The notes beneath the pieces are model-generated. The model was not told the DNA's origin. It made no database searches and saw only the letters and a program-made list of their open reading frames with translations. A DNA stretch of 30,592 bases from CAZBDU01 sp964490725 (GTDB taxonomy: Bacteria > Spirochaetota > Spirochaetia > SZUA-6 > DRHE01). The stretch is from assembly GCA_964490725.1 (NCBI GenBank), contig CAZBDU010000066.1:1-30592 (forward strand), given 5' to 3'. Both the position numbers and the translations under genes were made by a program. Positions 22,969 through 30,592 of the stretch are shown here, piece after piece (within the stretch, counting starts at the first letter, position 1; the number at the start of each line of letters is the position of its first letter).

Positions 22969-25737
22969 TTACTGGGTGCTCGGCGCGGCCCCCTGTCCCG
23001 TCTGCGCCGCCAGCTCTTCCAGAACGCTCTGCAGCTGCTTGATGAGCTCCCCGTAGCCTGCAAAGTCACCCTGGCGCAGCTTCTGGGTGGCGCTGTTGTA
23101 GTCGCTCAGCGCCTGCTGGATGAGCCTGCCAATGGTCTCGAGGGAGGGCAGCGCCGCCGGCGCGGGGCCGGCTGCTTGGGCCTGTACCCTCGCCGTGGTG
23201 GTGCCGAAGATCTGCCCCAGCGCCTCCTCCAGGGTGAGGGCAAAGGCCAGCCTGTCCTGATAGGAGACGATGATGACCTTCAGCTCGGGGAGCTGGCTGT
23301 TGGCCGACACCAGGTAGACGGGTTCGACATAGATGAGAGAATCCTTGACGGGGATGACCAGGAGGTTGCCCCTGATGATTTGTGATCCACTCTGGCTCCA
23401 GAGAGTGAAGAGCTGCGAGATCTCGCTGTTCTGGTCTATGCGGGACTCGATCTGAAGCGGTCCGAAGATGAGCTTTTCCTTCGGAAACTGGTACTCGATG
23501 ATCTTCCCGTACTGCTGCGGGTCGCAGAACGCTGCAATCCACGCTACCATGTTGTTCTTGTTCGTCGGAGTGAAGGGAAACATGAGCACGTACTGCTGCG
23601 GGTTTGGTAGATCGGGAAAGCTGTTGATGATGTAGTACGGGACCATCTCGGTCTGCGCATCACCGTAGATCTCCAGCGGCGTCGTCCACATGTCCTCCTT
23701 GTTGTAGAACACCTCGGGGTCCGTCATGTGGTATGTCTCGTAGATGCTCGCCTGGACCGAGAACATGTACCTCGGGTAGCGGATGTGGGCCCGAAGCCCT
23801 TCGGGCATTTCAGAGATATCCTTGAACATTCGGGGAAAGATCCTGGCGTAGGTCCGAGCCAGTGGATCCGAGGGATCGATGATGTAGTAGGAAACGTCCC
23901 CGTTGTAGGCGTCCACCGTGATCTTGATCGAGTTTCGGATGTAGTTGTACCCGTCCGCGGACGGAGTCGAGTAAGGGTACATGTCCGTGGTGGTGTATGC
24001 GTCCATCATCCAATAGACCTTCCCATCGCTCACCACGGCATAGGCGGACGGATCGTAGCGCAGAAAGGGGGCGATCTTGGGCACGCGCCTCTGGATGTCC
24101 CGGTAGATCATGAGCCTGCTGTCGGGCTTGAGATAGTTGGTGAAGAGGATCTGCGAGTCCAGGAGATGCACCGCAAAGAGCAGCCTTCTCCAGAAGTTGC
24201 TGGTGGGTATCCCCCCGGAGCCGCCGTAGCTGGTGAAGACATTCGCCGAACCCTTGGGGTAGTCGAACTCGTCCAGCTTGGTGTTTGCAATGACGTACTG
24301 GGTGGTCTCCTGGCCGTAGTATATCTCGGGCCGATCGAGCGCCAGAGGCACCGAAACCTTCGGCGGGATATCCTTGATCAGGAAGAGCGGCAGCCCCTCA
24401 GGTCCTTTTGCGTTCACCGGGGACATGACCATCCCGTAGCCGTGCGTGTACTGCAGCCTCTGGTTCACCCAGGTCTTGGCGTTCTGCGGCAACTGATCGT
24501 AGTTCAGCTCCCGCAGAGAGAGCATTACCTGCCGGAAATCACCGGGGAAATGGTAACGGTCAGTGCTAACCTGCTTGAAGTCGTAGTACAGCCTGAACTC
24601 CTGGAGCTGCTTGTAGGTGGTGGTCAACGGTCTGTCGTCCCAGATGCGGATGTGCTTCACCACGTCGGTCCCCGGGGCAAAATCTGCTGCCGAGAGCGAA
24701 TCTGCAACGGGGAAGGCCTGCACCTCCACGTTCTGTAGATGATATCCCCTTCGGGTGTACTCGATGTTGTCCTTGATGTAGGGCAGCTCCTTCTGAAGCT
24801 GGTTGGGGATCACGGAGATCTGCTGGAAGACCGCTGGGACGATGCCGGTGATGAGGATCGCCGCCCCGATCAGAATCCCGTACCCGATCAGCATGTGCCT
24901 GAACCTGCCCTTGATGATCCCGGCGCCGATCATGCCGGCGGTGAACAGCGAGACGGCAATCATGATGTAGTAGGCAATGCGTACCAGCTTTACATCCGTG
25001 TAGGTCGCTCCGAAGATGATCCCCCGGGGGGAGAGAAGCAGAGAGTACCGTCGCAGCCAGTAGTGCCAGGCGAACAGAATGCCCACCAGCAATGCCAGGA
25101 ACAGGATGTGCCTGGTCGCCCGGGCGCTGCCGGCATACCCCCTTCCGGCACGCCTGAGGTTCCCGGACAGCAGGTACAGCAGGCCTACCACGGCGGCGGT
25201 CAGGATGACCGCGGCCATGCTCCAGTTCTTGAGAAACCGGTAGAAAGGAAGCATGAAGACGTAGAAGGAGATGTCCCTGTTGAACAGGGGATCTGCTACG
25301 TTGAAGGCGGTCCTGTTGAGGATCTTGAGCCAGGCGTCCCACTTCCCGCTTCCGATTCCGGCCATGATCACTGCCAGGAGGAACAGAATCACTGCAGTCG
25401 TGGCGACAATGGCCTTCTTTCGGATCACATAGGGGCCGGCCTCTCTCATCTCGGGGGTCATGACGGTTTGCTGGACGTCGAACCTGGGAATCTTCAGTGT
25501 CTGGATGCCGTTCTTGCGCAAGGCCACAAGAACGTTGAGGCCGGAGAAGACTGCGAAGAGCGCAAAGAAGGCAAGCCACAGCCAGATCCGTGTCAGCAGC
25601 ATGGTGGTGAACACCGAAAGGTAGCTGAGCCGGTCAAACCACAGCACGTCCACCCACAATCTGGCACCGGTGGCAAGGGCTGCAATCAGCACGATGATGC
25701 CGGCGAGGATGATGAAGACTCTTATTCTCGTTTTCAT
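22969..25737 (-). CDS. UPF0182 family integral membrane protein
   Basis: This 922-residue protein has about seven hydrophobic segments in the first 320 residues (for instance FIILAGIIVLIAALATGARLWVDVLWF, and LWLAFFALFAVFSGLNVLVAL), then a long soluble part. Landmarks of UPF0182 (COG1615) are seen: VDVLWFDRLSYLSVF, YIKDNIEYTRRGYHL, RIWDDRPLTTTYKQLQEFRLYYDF, YTHGYGMVMSPVNAKGPEGLP, and YFLGxxx-like late blocks such as YVEPVYLVSANSQLPELKVIIVSYQDRLAFALTLEEAL. The C-terminal 60 residues are Ala/Gln-rich with a helical end. The function is unknown. The family is common in Actinobacteria and cyanobacteria; I do not recall it as usual in spirochaetes, so transfer is possible. AAGGGG lies before the ATG. 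Confidence 0.9.
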   Translation of the reverse strand: MKTRIRVFIILAGIIVLIAALATGARLWVDVLWFDRLSYLSVFTTMLLTRIWLWLAFFALFAVFSGLNVLVALRKNGIQTLKIPRFDVQQTVMTPEMREAGPYVIRKKAIVATTAVILFLLAVIMAGIGSGKWDAWLKILNRTAFNVADPLFNRDISFYVFMLPFYRFLKNWSMAAVILTAAVVGLLYLLSGNLRRAGRGYAGSARATRHILFLALLVGILFAWHYWLRRYSLLLSPRGIIFGATYTDVKLVRIAYYIMIAVSLFTAGMIGAGIIKGRFRHMLIGYGILIGAAILITGIVPAVFQQISVIPNQLQKELPYIKDNIEYTRRGYHLQNVEVQAFPVADSLSAADFAPGTDVVKHIRIWDDRPLTTTYKQLQEFRLYYDFKQVSTDRYHFPGDFRQVMLSLRELNYDQLPQNAKTWVNQRLQYTHGYGMVMSPVNAKGPEGLPLFLIKDIPPKVSVPLALDRPEIYYGQETTQYVIANTKLDEFDYPKGSANVFTSYGGSGGIPTSNFWRRLLFAVHLLDSQILFTNYLKPDSRLMIYRDIQRRVPKIAPFLRYDPSAYAVVSDGKVYWMMDAYTTTDMYPYSTPSADGYNYIRNSIKITVDAYNGDVSYYIIDPSDPLARTYARIFPRMFKDISEMPEGLRAHIRYPRYMFSVQASIYETYHMTDPEVFYNKEDMWTTPLEIYGDAQTEMVPYYIINSFPDLPNPQQYVLMFPFTPTNKNNMVAWIAAFCDPQQYGKIIEYQFPKEKLIFGPLQIESRIDQNSEISQLFTLWSQSGSQIIRGNLLVIPVKDSLIYVEPVYLVSANSQLPELKVIIVSYQDRLAFALTLEEALGQIFGTTTARVQAQAAGPAPAALPSLETIGRLIQQALSDYNSATQKLRQGDFAGYGELIKQLQSVLEELAAQTGQGAAPSTQ

Positions 25738-25774
25738 TGGACCCCTTTCCGCTCTCGGTTGTATCTGTCGGCCG

Positions 25775-25783
25775 ATTGTACCA
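25775..25783 (-). promoter_or_regulatory. Possible extended -10 promoter of the UPF0182 gene
   Basis: On the minus strand TGGTACAAT (25783-25775) is an extended -10 box with five of six -10 matches. A TTGACA lies only six bases before it and cannot pair with it in the usual spacing. The leader would be about 30 nt. Confidence 0.4.
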
Positions 25784-25979
25784 GCTTGTCAAGGGCCTGG
25801 CCAGCACGCGCGTCGGGAAACGCACGCACGGACGCGAAGTCTGCCGGGGTGCGCTCGTTGTAGAGGTGGACTACTGGGTCCAAAGCCTCTCCGGTCCCGT
25901 GTGGACTCTGACATGATATTCTATTGCCTTGCCTCGGGCCAGGCCTTCCTGAGGAAGAGGAGAAGGACCCGGGAAGTGC

Positions 25980-26165
25980 CTATTCCTGCCTCTCCAGGTA
26001 GTCCACGTACCGCCTGACCGCGTCGTCCCGGATGTAGCCGAGCCTGACCGCGATTTCGCCGAAAAGGCGGGTGTCGCCCGCCTGCTGCACCTGAAGCACT
26101 GCCTCCACCTGCCAGGCCTGCATTGCACCGGCGCGGATCAGGAAGTCACCAATGCGGTCGGCCAT
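25980..26165 (-). CDS. Small protein like the N-terminal domain of GspE/PilB (MshEN-like)
   Basis: This 61-residue protein starts at ATG 26165 behind GGGAGGAGG, a strong ribosome binding site. The sequence IGDFLIRAGAMQAWQVEAVLQVQQAG...FGEIAVRLGYIRDDAVRRYVDYLE follows the pattern of the T2SSE_N/MshEN fold (GxxLxxxGxIxxxxLxxAL...GxxLVxxGxI). In larger proteins this domain begins type II secretion and type IV pilus ATPases and can bind c-di-GMP. Stand-alone copies are found but their function is not known. The paired LxxxG blocks are both present, so it looks complete as a single domain. Confidence 0.72.
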   Translation of the reverse strand: MADRIGDFLIRAGAMQAWQVEAVLQVQQAGDTRLFGEIAVRLGYIRDDAVRRYVDYLERQE

Positions 26166-26519
26166 TACAGGCCCTCCTCCCGGCCGTGGTATGGATGCCG
26201 GTCAAACATCGCCGCCGCGAACGACACCGTTCCTCCCGGGCCCGTTCTACTTTCATTGTCGACATTGCGGCAACGGAGGTGAACAGTGCAAGGTTGGAGG
26301 CCGCCATGTTCAGCCTGCTGGACCATTCAGCAACATCTGGCGGAACTACGGCAAGGCCCCTGAAGTTGCTGAAGAAGTTGCCAGCGGACGCCGCGCTGCC
26401 GGGCTCGTATACTACTTTTTGGGTCAAGATAACCGGAACGGCATAGGCCGAGGCCAGATGTTGCTGCCGCCGGTGCGCTATCTTCGGACGTATATGCCAA
26501 ATAGTCATAGGAGGAATCA
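26166..26519. other. 354-bp divergent intergenic region
   Basis: This region separates a minus-strand gene from a plus-strand gene. Overlapping open frames exist on both strands (26152-26523 plus, 26146-26520 minus), but none has a good start signal and a convincing protein at once. I see no RNA gene. The last 15 bases hold the ribosome binding site AGGAGG of the next gene. Confidence 0.4.
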
Positions 26520-27437
26520 ATGAAAAATCGCATGCACTTGTTCACGATGACGACGGTGGCGGCCCTGGGGGCGGTCCTCGTCCTGGCTTCCTGCAGCCTG
26601 CCGGCCACCAAGCCCGCCTACAGCAAGGGTGTGATCACGCAGAAGGGCAGCATCTTCGTCAACGGCGTGGAGTACGACACCTCCTCCGCCACGATCAAGA
26701 TCAACGGAGTCCCCGGCACGGAGGAGGATCTCAAGGTGGGGATGCACGTCGAGCTGAGGGGTGAGGTGAACGAAGCCGATCAGACCGGCACGGCCACGGA
26801 GGTGGAGTTCGACAACAGTCTGCAGGGTCCGATCAGCGCCATGGACGGAGCGACCAAGCAGCTCACCGTTCTGGGCCAGACGATCGCCACCGACGGCAGC
26901 ACGGTCTACGAGGCACCCCTGGCGGGCTACGCCGACCTGGCGGTCAGTGACGTGGTCGAGGTGACGGGAATCCCCGACGCCGGTGGAGTCATCCTGGCCA
27001 CCTACATCGAGAAGACCAGCTCGACCAGCTACGAGATCGACGGTGCGGTGAGCGCCCTGGGTTCCGGGACCTTCACCCTCACGCCCCCCGCAGGCGGCAA
27101 CCCCCTCACGGTCAACTTCACGGGGTCGCTTGCGACGGGCATCACCAACGATGTCCTGGTGCAGGTCGAGTTCAGCACCTTTGATGCCGGCACCCTCACC
27201 ATCACCACCACCGCCGGCAGCATCGAGCCCAAGGTCGAGTTGGAGCCGGAGGAGGGGGACTCCACGGACGTGGAAGGCTTCGTGGCCGGCCTGTCCGGAA
27301 CCACCTTCACCGTAGACGGCATTAGCGTGGACGCCGGCAGCCTGTCGCTGGCCGGCATCACCAACGGCACGAAGGTCGAGGTGGAGGGCACCTTCTCCGG
27401 CGATGTCCTGCAGGCCACCAGCATCAGCAAGAAGTAG
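26520..27437 (+). CDS. Lipoprotein with DUF5666-like repeats
   Basis: This 305-residue protein starts at ATG 26520 behind AGGAGG. It has a lipoprotein signal with lipobox LASC (C24). The mature part is three or four beta-rich repeats of about 70 residues, each with a pattern such as GSIFVNGVEYDTSSATIKING then LKVGMHVELRGEV, and later FTVDGISVDAGSL then ITNGTKVEVEGTF. This is the DUF5666 pattern. It is likely anchored in a membrane with the repeats in the periplasm or outside. The role is unknown. Ser/Thr/Asp-rich repeats and the lack of cysteines are in keeping with a surface protein. Confidence 0.82.
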   Translation: MKNRMHLFTMTTVAALGAVLVLASCSLPATKPAYSKGVITQKGSIFVNGVEYDTSSATIKINGVPGTEEDLKVGMHVELRGEVNEADQTGTATEVEFDNSLQGPISAMDGATKQLTVLGQTIATDGSTVYEAPLAGYADLAVSDVVEVTGIPDAGGVILATYIEKTSSTSYEIDGAVSALGSGTFTLTPPAGGNPLTVNFTGSLATGITNDVLVQVEFSTFDAGTLTITTTAGSIEPKVELEPEEGDSTDVEGFVAGLSGTTFTVDGISVDAGSLSLAGITNGTKVEVEGTFSGDVLQATSISKK

Positions 27438-27487
27438 CACCCCGCCGGAGGCGAACGCCGCGGCGGTGCAGCGGGGTTCAACGGGCG

Positions 27488-27530
27488 GGTGCGCCGGGAG
27501 CTGCGGTTCTCCGCGCACCAGCCCTTTTTT
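27488..27530 (+). terminator. Likely intrinsic terminator of the DUF5666 lipoprotein gene
   Basis: GGTGCGC (27488-27494) pairs with GCGCACC (27513-27519), and the stem can be extended inward by GGGAG with CTCC. Five bases follow before TTTTTT (27525-27530). The gap before the T-run is longer than ideal. Confidence 0.5.
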
Positions 27531-27552
27531 CCGCCCTTACCGTCTTCCGCCT

Positions 27553-28005
27553 TTACCGGGGCAGCCTGCCGAGGAGCTTCCACACCCAGCGGTGCATCCT
27601 GTGGTAGAAGGCTGCGGGCTCGGCAAACATCATGATGCACTCCCCGCTCACCACGGACATGCGTCCGGATTCGGCCAGCTCGAGGGCGCTCTGCGACTCG
27701 GCACCCTGCTGGATCCACAGCCGCTGGATGCCCGCCGCAGCTGCGTCGCGGACCACCGCTTCCGTGTGGGCCGGGGGCGTGATGATCAGAGCGCCGTCGG
27801 GAGGCGGCGCAATCTCCGTCAGCCGCCGGTAGCAGCGTTCCCCGTCGATCGAGTCAGCCCCGGGGTTGACCGGGATCACCCGGTAGCCCTTGCCCTTCAG
27901 CTCCCTGAACGCCGAGTTGCTGAACTTGTTCCCCGCCCTTGAGACCCCGACGACGGCCAGGGTCTTCTGGGCGAGAAAATCGTCCACTGCCTTCCTGGTG
28001 GTCAT
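27553..28005 (-). CDS. CoA-binding domain protein (YccU-like)
   Basis: ATG at 28005 is chosen because GGGAGG lies upstream and the conserved start follows. The 150-residue protein is a single CoA_binding_2 Rossmann domain: LAVVGVSRAGNKFSNSAFRELKGKGYRVIPVNPG, then GERCYRRLTEI, then DGALIITPPAHTEAVVRDAAAAGIQRLWIQQGAES, and CIMMFAEP near the end. Relatives bind CoA or a related nucleotide; the reaction is unknown. Its ATG overlaps the stop of the flavodoxin gene by 4 nt, so the two are co-translated. Confidence 0.87.
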   Translation of the reverse strand: MTTRKAVDDFLAQKTLAVVGVSRAGNKFSNSAFRELKGKGYRVIPVNPGADSIDGERCYRRLTEIAPPPDGALIITPPAHTEAVVRDAAAAGIQRLWIQQGAESQSALELAESGRMSVVSGECIMMFAEPAAFYHRMHRWVWKLLGRLPR

Positions 28006-28610
28006 GGCCCTTTTCCTCCCTTCGTTAGCAGCGGCCGCAGATCCCGGGCCCAGGAGTCGATGAGCTCCCAGTTGCGGAAGTCTCCAGGACGTGCGCCGAT
28101 GACCAGCATGACGAACAACATCTGCGGGATCGCCAGCTTTCGGTAGTCCAGCTTCCCGCACAGGAACGCGGCCCCGACGGGCCGCAGCGAACCCAGCAGC
28201 CGCTCGAGGGGCCTGAAATACCAGCCCGCGGTGGTGCGCCGCTCCTTGAAGCTCAAGCCCTCGGGGCGGGCGGGATCCCGGGACACCCGCGGGTCGATCA
28301 GCACCGGGAAAGGGTGGGAGCTGCCCTCATCAGGCGCCCGGGTCACCTGCATGGCTGTGAAGAACAGGGCCAGGGGCACTGTGGCCAGAAATGCCCGATG
28401 GCGTCTCACGAACCGGACGGCCCTGCGGTGCCAGCCCAGGATCATCGGCGCGCCCACCACAACGGCCGAGTATGGCGTGAGGTCCCGGACCTCCTCCAGC
28501 CGCCGCACCTCCACCTGCAGCTCCCCGCCGGCGAGGGCGCGACCCACCGCTTCGGCCACCTCCGTGGTGGAACCGGCCTTGGTGGTATATGCTACCAGGG
28601 CCCGCTTCAT
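28002..28610 (-). CDS. Flavodoxin-like protein (HemG/protoporphyrinogen-oxidase type)
   Basis: This 202-residue protein starts at ATG 28610 behind GGGAGAGG. It has a flavodoxin fold: the FMN phosphate loop ALVAYTTKAGSTTEVAEAVG at the N terminus, YSAVVVGAPMILGWHRRAVRFV near 50, and PLALFFTAMQVTR near 80. This is the layout of HemG-like flavodoxins, but HemG itself is unlikely to be the right name without the rest of the haem genes. It likely takes part in electron transfer at the cytosol. The stop overlaps the CoA-binding gene start, and a 37-codon frame upstream overlaps its start by 4 nt. Confidence 0.8.
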   Translation of the reverse strand: MKRALVAYTTKAGSTTEVAEAVGRALAGGELQVEVRRLEEVRDLTPYSAVVVGAPMILGWHRRAVRFVRRHRAFLATVPLALFFTAMQVTRAPDEGSSHPFPVLIDPRVSRDPARPEGLSFKERRTTAGWYFRPLERLLGSLRPVGAAFLCGKLDYRKLAIPQMLFVMLVIGARPGDFRNWELIDSWARDLRPLLTKGGKGP

Positions 28611-28720
28611 TGCGCCTCTCCCTGCGCCGGCAGCTCCTCTTCGAGGATCCGTGGCCGCAGGCCGGGGCAGGTACGTTGCCGCCGGGGGGCCCGGTCGCGC
28701 TCGTGCTCGCAGCCCTTCAT
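28607..28720 (-). CDS. Possible 37-residue ORF coupled to the flavodoxin gene
   Basis: The frame runs from ATG 28720 to a TGA that overlaps the ATG of the flavodoxin gene by 4 nt. The product starts MKGCEHERDRAPRRQRTCPG and is rich in Arg and Glu, with two cysteines. The ribosome binding site is poor (GGGAG only one base before the ATG). It may be a leader or an artefact of the GC-rich sequence. Confidence 0.28.
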   Translation of the reverse strand: MKGCEHERDRAPRRQRTCPGLRPRILEEELPAQGEAQ

Positions 28721-28811
28721 GCTCCCATGATGACAGGAGCCGCCCCAGTGCGCAAGCGCGCGTCCGAATCCACGCGTCCGAGATCCAGGGGTACCCGGGA
28801 AGCAGACGTCC

Positions 28812-30041
28812 TCAGGGAAGCTCGGTGAGGTGGGAGCCTTCGGAGCGCAGGATGCTCTCCAGCATCCTCACCGCCGGACCGCGGTGCCGCTCTGTGATCA
28901 TGGCCACCAGCCTCCGGAACTCGCCTTTGTCTTCCAGCCTGCGCAACGCGGGGAAGCCGGACTTGAGCTTGCGGAAGCCTCCGACGGTGTCCACCCGCTG
29001 ACTGGGCACGCGGGAGCTGCCGCGCCGGCCGCTCTCCAGGCTCTTGCGGTACCGGTAGTCCCTGTCCAGCTCGGGGGAGACCCCCTTGCCCGCCAGGCGG
29101 CGGACGACGTCGGCCTTCACCGCTTCCTGGAGCCGGTCGGTGTTGGTGCCGGAGCTGAAGGTCACAGGCAGCCGTACGGTGATGAGAAGCTCCCCCTCGC
29201 TGGTGTACTCGGTCATCCAGTCCGTGTAGAATCCCTTCTCCATGACAATGGGCGTAGACCGGGGGAAGAATCGCATGCGCTTGAGCTCCGCCATCTCCCG
29301 GCGCAGCCCGGTGAGCCGGCGCTGCAGGGAAGGGTTGCCCGGATCCCCCTGCAGCTGCCTCTCCAGGGCCGGGAGCAGCTCCTCTTCGTAGTAGAGGATC
29401 GCCTGGGACAGGGGCATCTTCATCTTTTCGGAGCTGTACAGCAGCTCCTGGCCGTCGGGGATGCCATAGGGCGGCTCGGCCTGGTGCTCCGGCGCCAGCA
29501 CGGGCAGGAGCATGTTGACCAGGCGTCGCAGCAGCCGCGGCAGGCGCTCGGTCCTGAACAGCGGCGGGGTGCGGTCATCCGCTCTGCCGTGCTGGCGAAC
29601 GGCATCCGCGATGGCCCGGGAGACCAGCCGGAGGTGTTTTTCGTCGACGGCCTCCTGCTCCAGCAGGGCGGCGCCACCCGCCAGCAGGAAGCGCTGCATG
29701 CGCTCGCGCAGCTCCTCGAATCCGGGGGCCTTGCTCAGGAAGTCCCGCTGCTCCTGGGAAACGTTGGCGGCCCGCAACGCCTCCAGGGCCTCGATGGACT
29801 TCCTGGCCGCCGAGCGCGCCTCCTGGAGCAGCTCCTCGGGCTCCGGGGCGGAAGGAGCCGCTTCCAGGACGGCCAGGGCCAGCTCGATGCGAACCGAGGC
29901 CAGCTGGATCACGCCGTCGACGTCGGTGAGACCGGAGTAGCGCAGCTCCATGGCCCGCAGGCCTTGCTGGAGGCGGCTCTCCCGCTCCCGCAGCTCGCGG
30001 ATAACCGCCGGGCCGTGTTGCTCGGGCAGGCTGCTGTTCAT
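28812..30041 (-). CDS. Unknown 409-residue cytosolic protein
   Basis: ATG at 30041 is preferred (MNSSLPEQHGP). The frame is open to a GTG at 30077. The first 150 residues are helical and charged (RERESRLQQGLRAMELRYSG, then SARKSIEALEALRAANVSQEQRDFLSKAPGFEELRERMQRFLL). A middle segment has LYSSEKMKMPLSQAILYYEEELLPALERQL. The later part contains MRFFPRSTPIVMEKGFYTDWMTEYTSEGELLITVRLPVTFSS and a basic tail. I do not recognise the family. There is no signal peptide or membrane segment. TATATT lies six bases before the ATG without a Shine-Dalgarno sequence, so a leaderless start is possible. Confidence 0.65.
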   Translation of the reverse strand: MNSSLPEQHGPAVIRELRERESRLQQGLRAMELRYSGLTDVDGVIQLASVRIELALAVLEAAPSAPEPEELLQEARSAARKSIEALEALRAANVSQEQRDFLSKAPGFEELRERMQRFLLAGGAALLEQEAVDEKHLRLVSRAIADAVRQHGRADDRTPPLFRTERLPRLLRRLVNMLLPVLAPEHQAEPPYGIPDGQELLYSSEKMKMPLSQAILYYEEELLPALERQLQGDPGNPSLQRRLTGLRREMAELKRMRFFPRSTPIVMEKGFYTDWMTEYTSEGELLITVRLPVTFSSGTNTDRLQEAVKADVVRRLAGKGVSPELDRDYRYRKSLESGRRGSSRVPSQRVDTVGGFRKLKSGFPALRRLEDKGEFRRLVAMITERHRGPAVRMLESILRSEGSHLTELP

Positions 30042-30113
30042 AGGGGTAATATACCGCCGGGCGCTGCCACGGACCACGCCCGCTTCAGCGCCCGGCTGGA
30101 GAGCGGCGGCGGC

Positions 30114-30592
30114 TCAGCGCAGCACCAGGTCCAGGACCAGCTCCACCCGGTAGGATCTGCCCGCCTCGAAGAGGAAGCTCCTGGTGACCGTGAGCCCCCC
30201 GGCCGGGGTGGTCACGGTGATGGTGTGCTGGCCGGGATCGATGCTGATCCCCTGTTCGGCTTGCCGCGGGTCGAGATGCCTGCCGTCCAGGAGCAGGCGC
30301 ACCGTGGAGTTGCGGTTGTCGCGGTCACGGCCCCCGCGATCCTGGAATTGATCGGGTATGATGATCGATACCGAGGTCGTGAGCGGCTGCAGGTTGACGG
30401 TGACGGTCTCCGGTCCTCTCCCGCTGACGTTGATCTCGGTGACCTCCGTGCGGTACCCGTCCAGGCTCACCTGGATCTGGTAGCGTCCGGGCGCAAGGCG
30501 CACCGTCGCCGGGGTGACCCCCATCTGACGGCCGTTCACCAGGATGCTGGCTCCGTTCACGTTTGCACCGATGTGGACCGGCACCTCTGTCC
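30114..30592 (-). CDS. PEGA-domain protein, cut by the window end
   Basis: At least 159 residues are visible and the N terminus lies beyond position 30592. NGASILVNGRQMGVTPATVRLAPGRYQIQVSLDGYRTE is a complete PEGA domain, with the G-x-TP and the L-x-pG-xY patterns. A second, less clear beta domain follows: TVRLLLDGRHLDPRQAEQGISIDPGQHTITVTTPAGG. PEGA domains are surface or periplasmic beta modules in many bacteria, and spirochaetes have many. Function unknown. It ends 72 bp upstream of the start of the unknown gene at 30041 and probably shares its transcript. Confidence 0.82.
   Translation of the reverse strand, partial: TEVPVHIGANVNGASILVNGRQMGVTPATVRLAPGRYQIQVSLDGYRTEVTEINVSGRGPETVTVNLQPLTTSVSIIIPDQFQDRGGRDRDNRNSTVRLLLDGRHLDPRQAEQGISIDPGQHTITVTTPAGGLTVTRSFLFEAGRSYRVELVLDLVLR

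Noticed and set aside
26146..26523. Overlapping frames on both strands in the divergent intergenic region
   Set aside because: Each has some plausible residues but no clear start signal, and they exclude one another. I could not support either.
1..30592. CRISPR array, rRNA genes, complete insertion sequences
   Set aside because: No regularly spaced repeats, rRNA sequence, or transposase with terminal repeats was seen.

Overview
The window comes from a high-GC spirochaete. Three markers support this: a periplasmic flagellar sheath protein FlaA (8390-9355); the spirochaete-type chemotaxis operon cheA, cheW (fused to a CheR-like domain), cheX, cheY (11645-16199); and a radical-SAM protein of the spiro-SPASM type (107-1624). 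The species cannot be fixed from the sequence alone. Most of the window is strongly GC-rich. The stretch from about 17.7 to 21.5 kb is visibly poorer in GC and looks acquired.

Layout. (1) 107-8286 is a tight same-strand run, much of it joined by 4-nt start/stop overlaps: a nucleotidyltransferase/radical SAM/SPASM protein, a glycosyltransferase-like protein, an SpsF/NeuA-like cytidylyltransferase, a PseG-like protein fused to a methyltransferase, an ATP-grasp ligase, a secreted N-acetylmuramoyl-L-alanine amidase and a GerMN-domain protein. It reads as a nonulosonate-type glycan or modification cassette followed by cell-wall genes. (2) flaA follows with its own strong promoter and a perfect terminator. 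Immediately behind the terminator T-tract sits a 188-nt relic of a class C group II intron. (3) 9634-11528 (minus) encodes a predicted outer-membrane protein and a receiver-PilZ (c-di-GMP) protein, divergent from the chemotaxis operon. (4) A tRNA-Val(GAC) gene, a terminator and a tyrosine integrase (16335-17722) mark the left edge of an integrative element. Its cargo, all on the minus strand, holds an NYN-domain nuclease-like protein behind a leader with an intrinsic terminator, two HEPN-like proteins with Rx4H motifs, a lipoprotein, a small membrane protein and unknowns. The right attachment site was not found. (5) From about 22 kb the sequence returns to host-like genes: a secreted PF03640-type repeat protein, a UPF0182 membrane protein, a small GspE-N-like protein, a DUF5666-type lipoprotein, a CoA-binding protein, a flavodoxin-like protein, an unknown 409-residue protein and a PEGA-domain protein cut by the window end.

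The best candidates for something undescribed are the HEPN/HEPN/NYN/membrane cassette on the integrative element, the terminator-in-leader control of its NYN gene, the minimal group II intron relic behind the flaA terminator, and the coupled glycan cassette with a PseG-methyltransferase fusion upstream of flaA. All family names are from reading motifs by eye; no database search was run.
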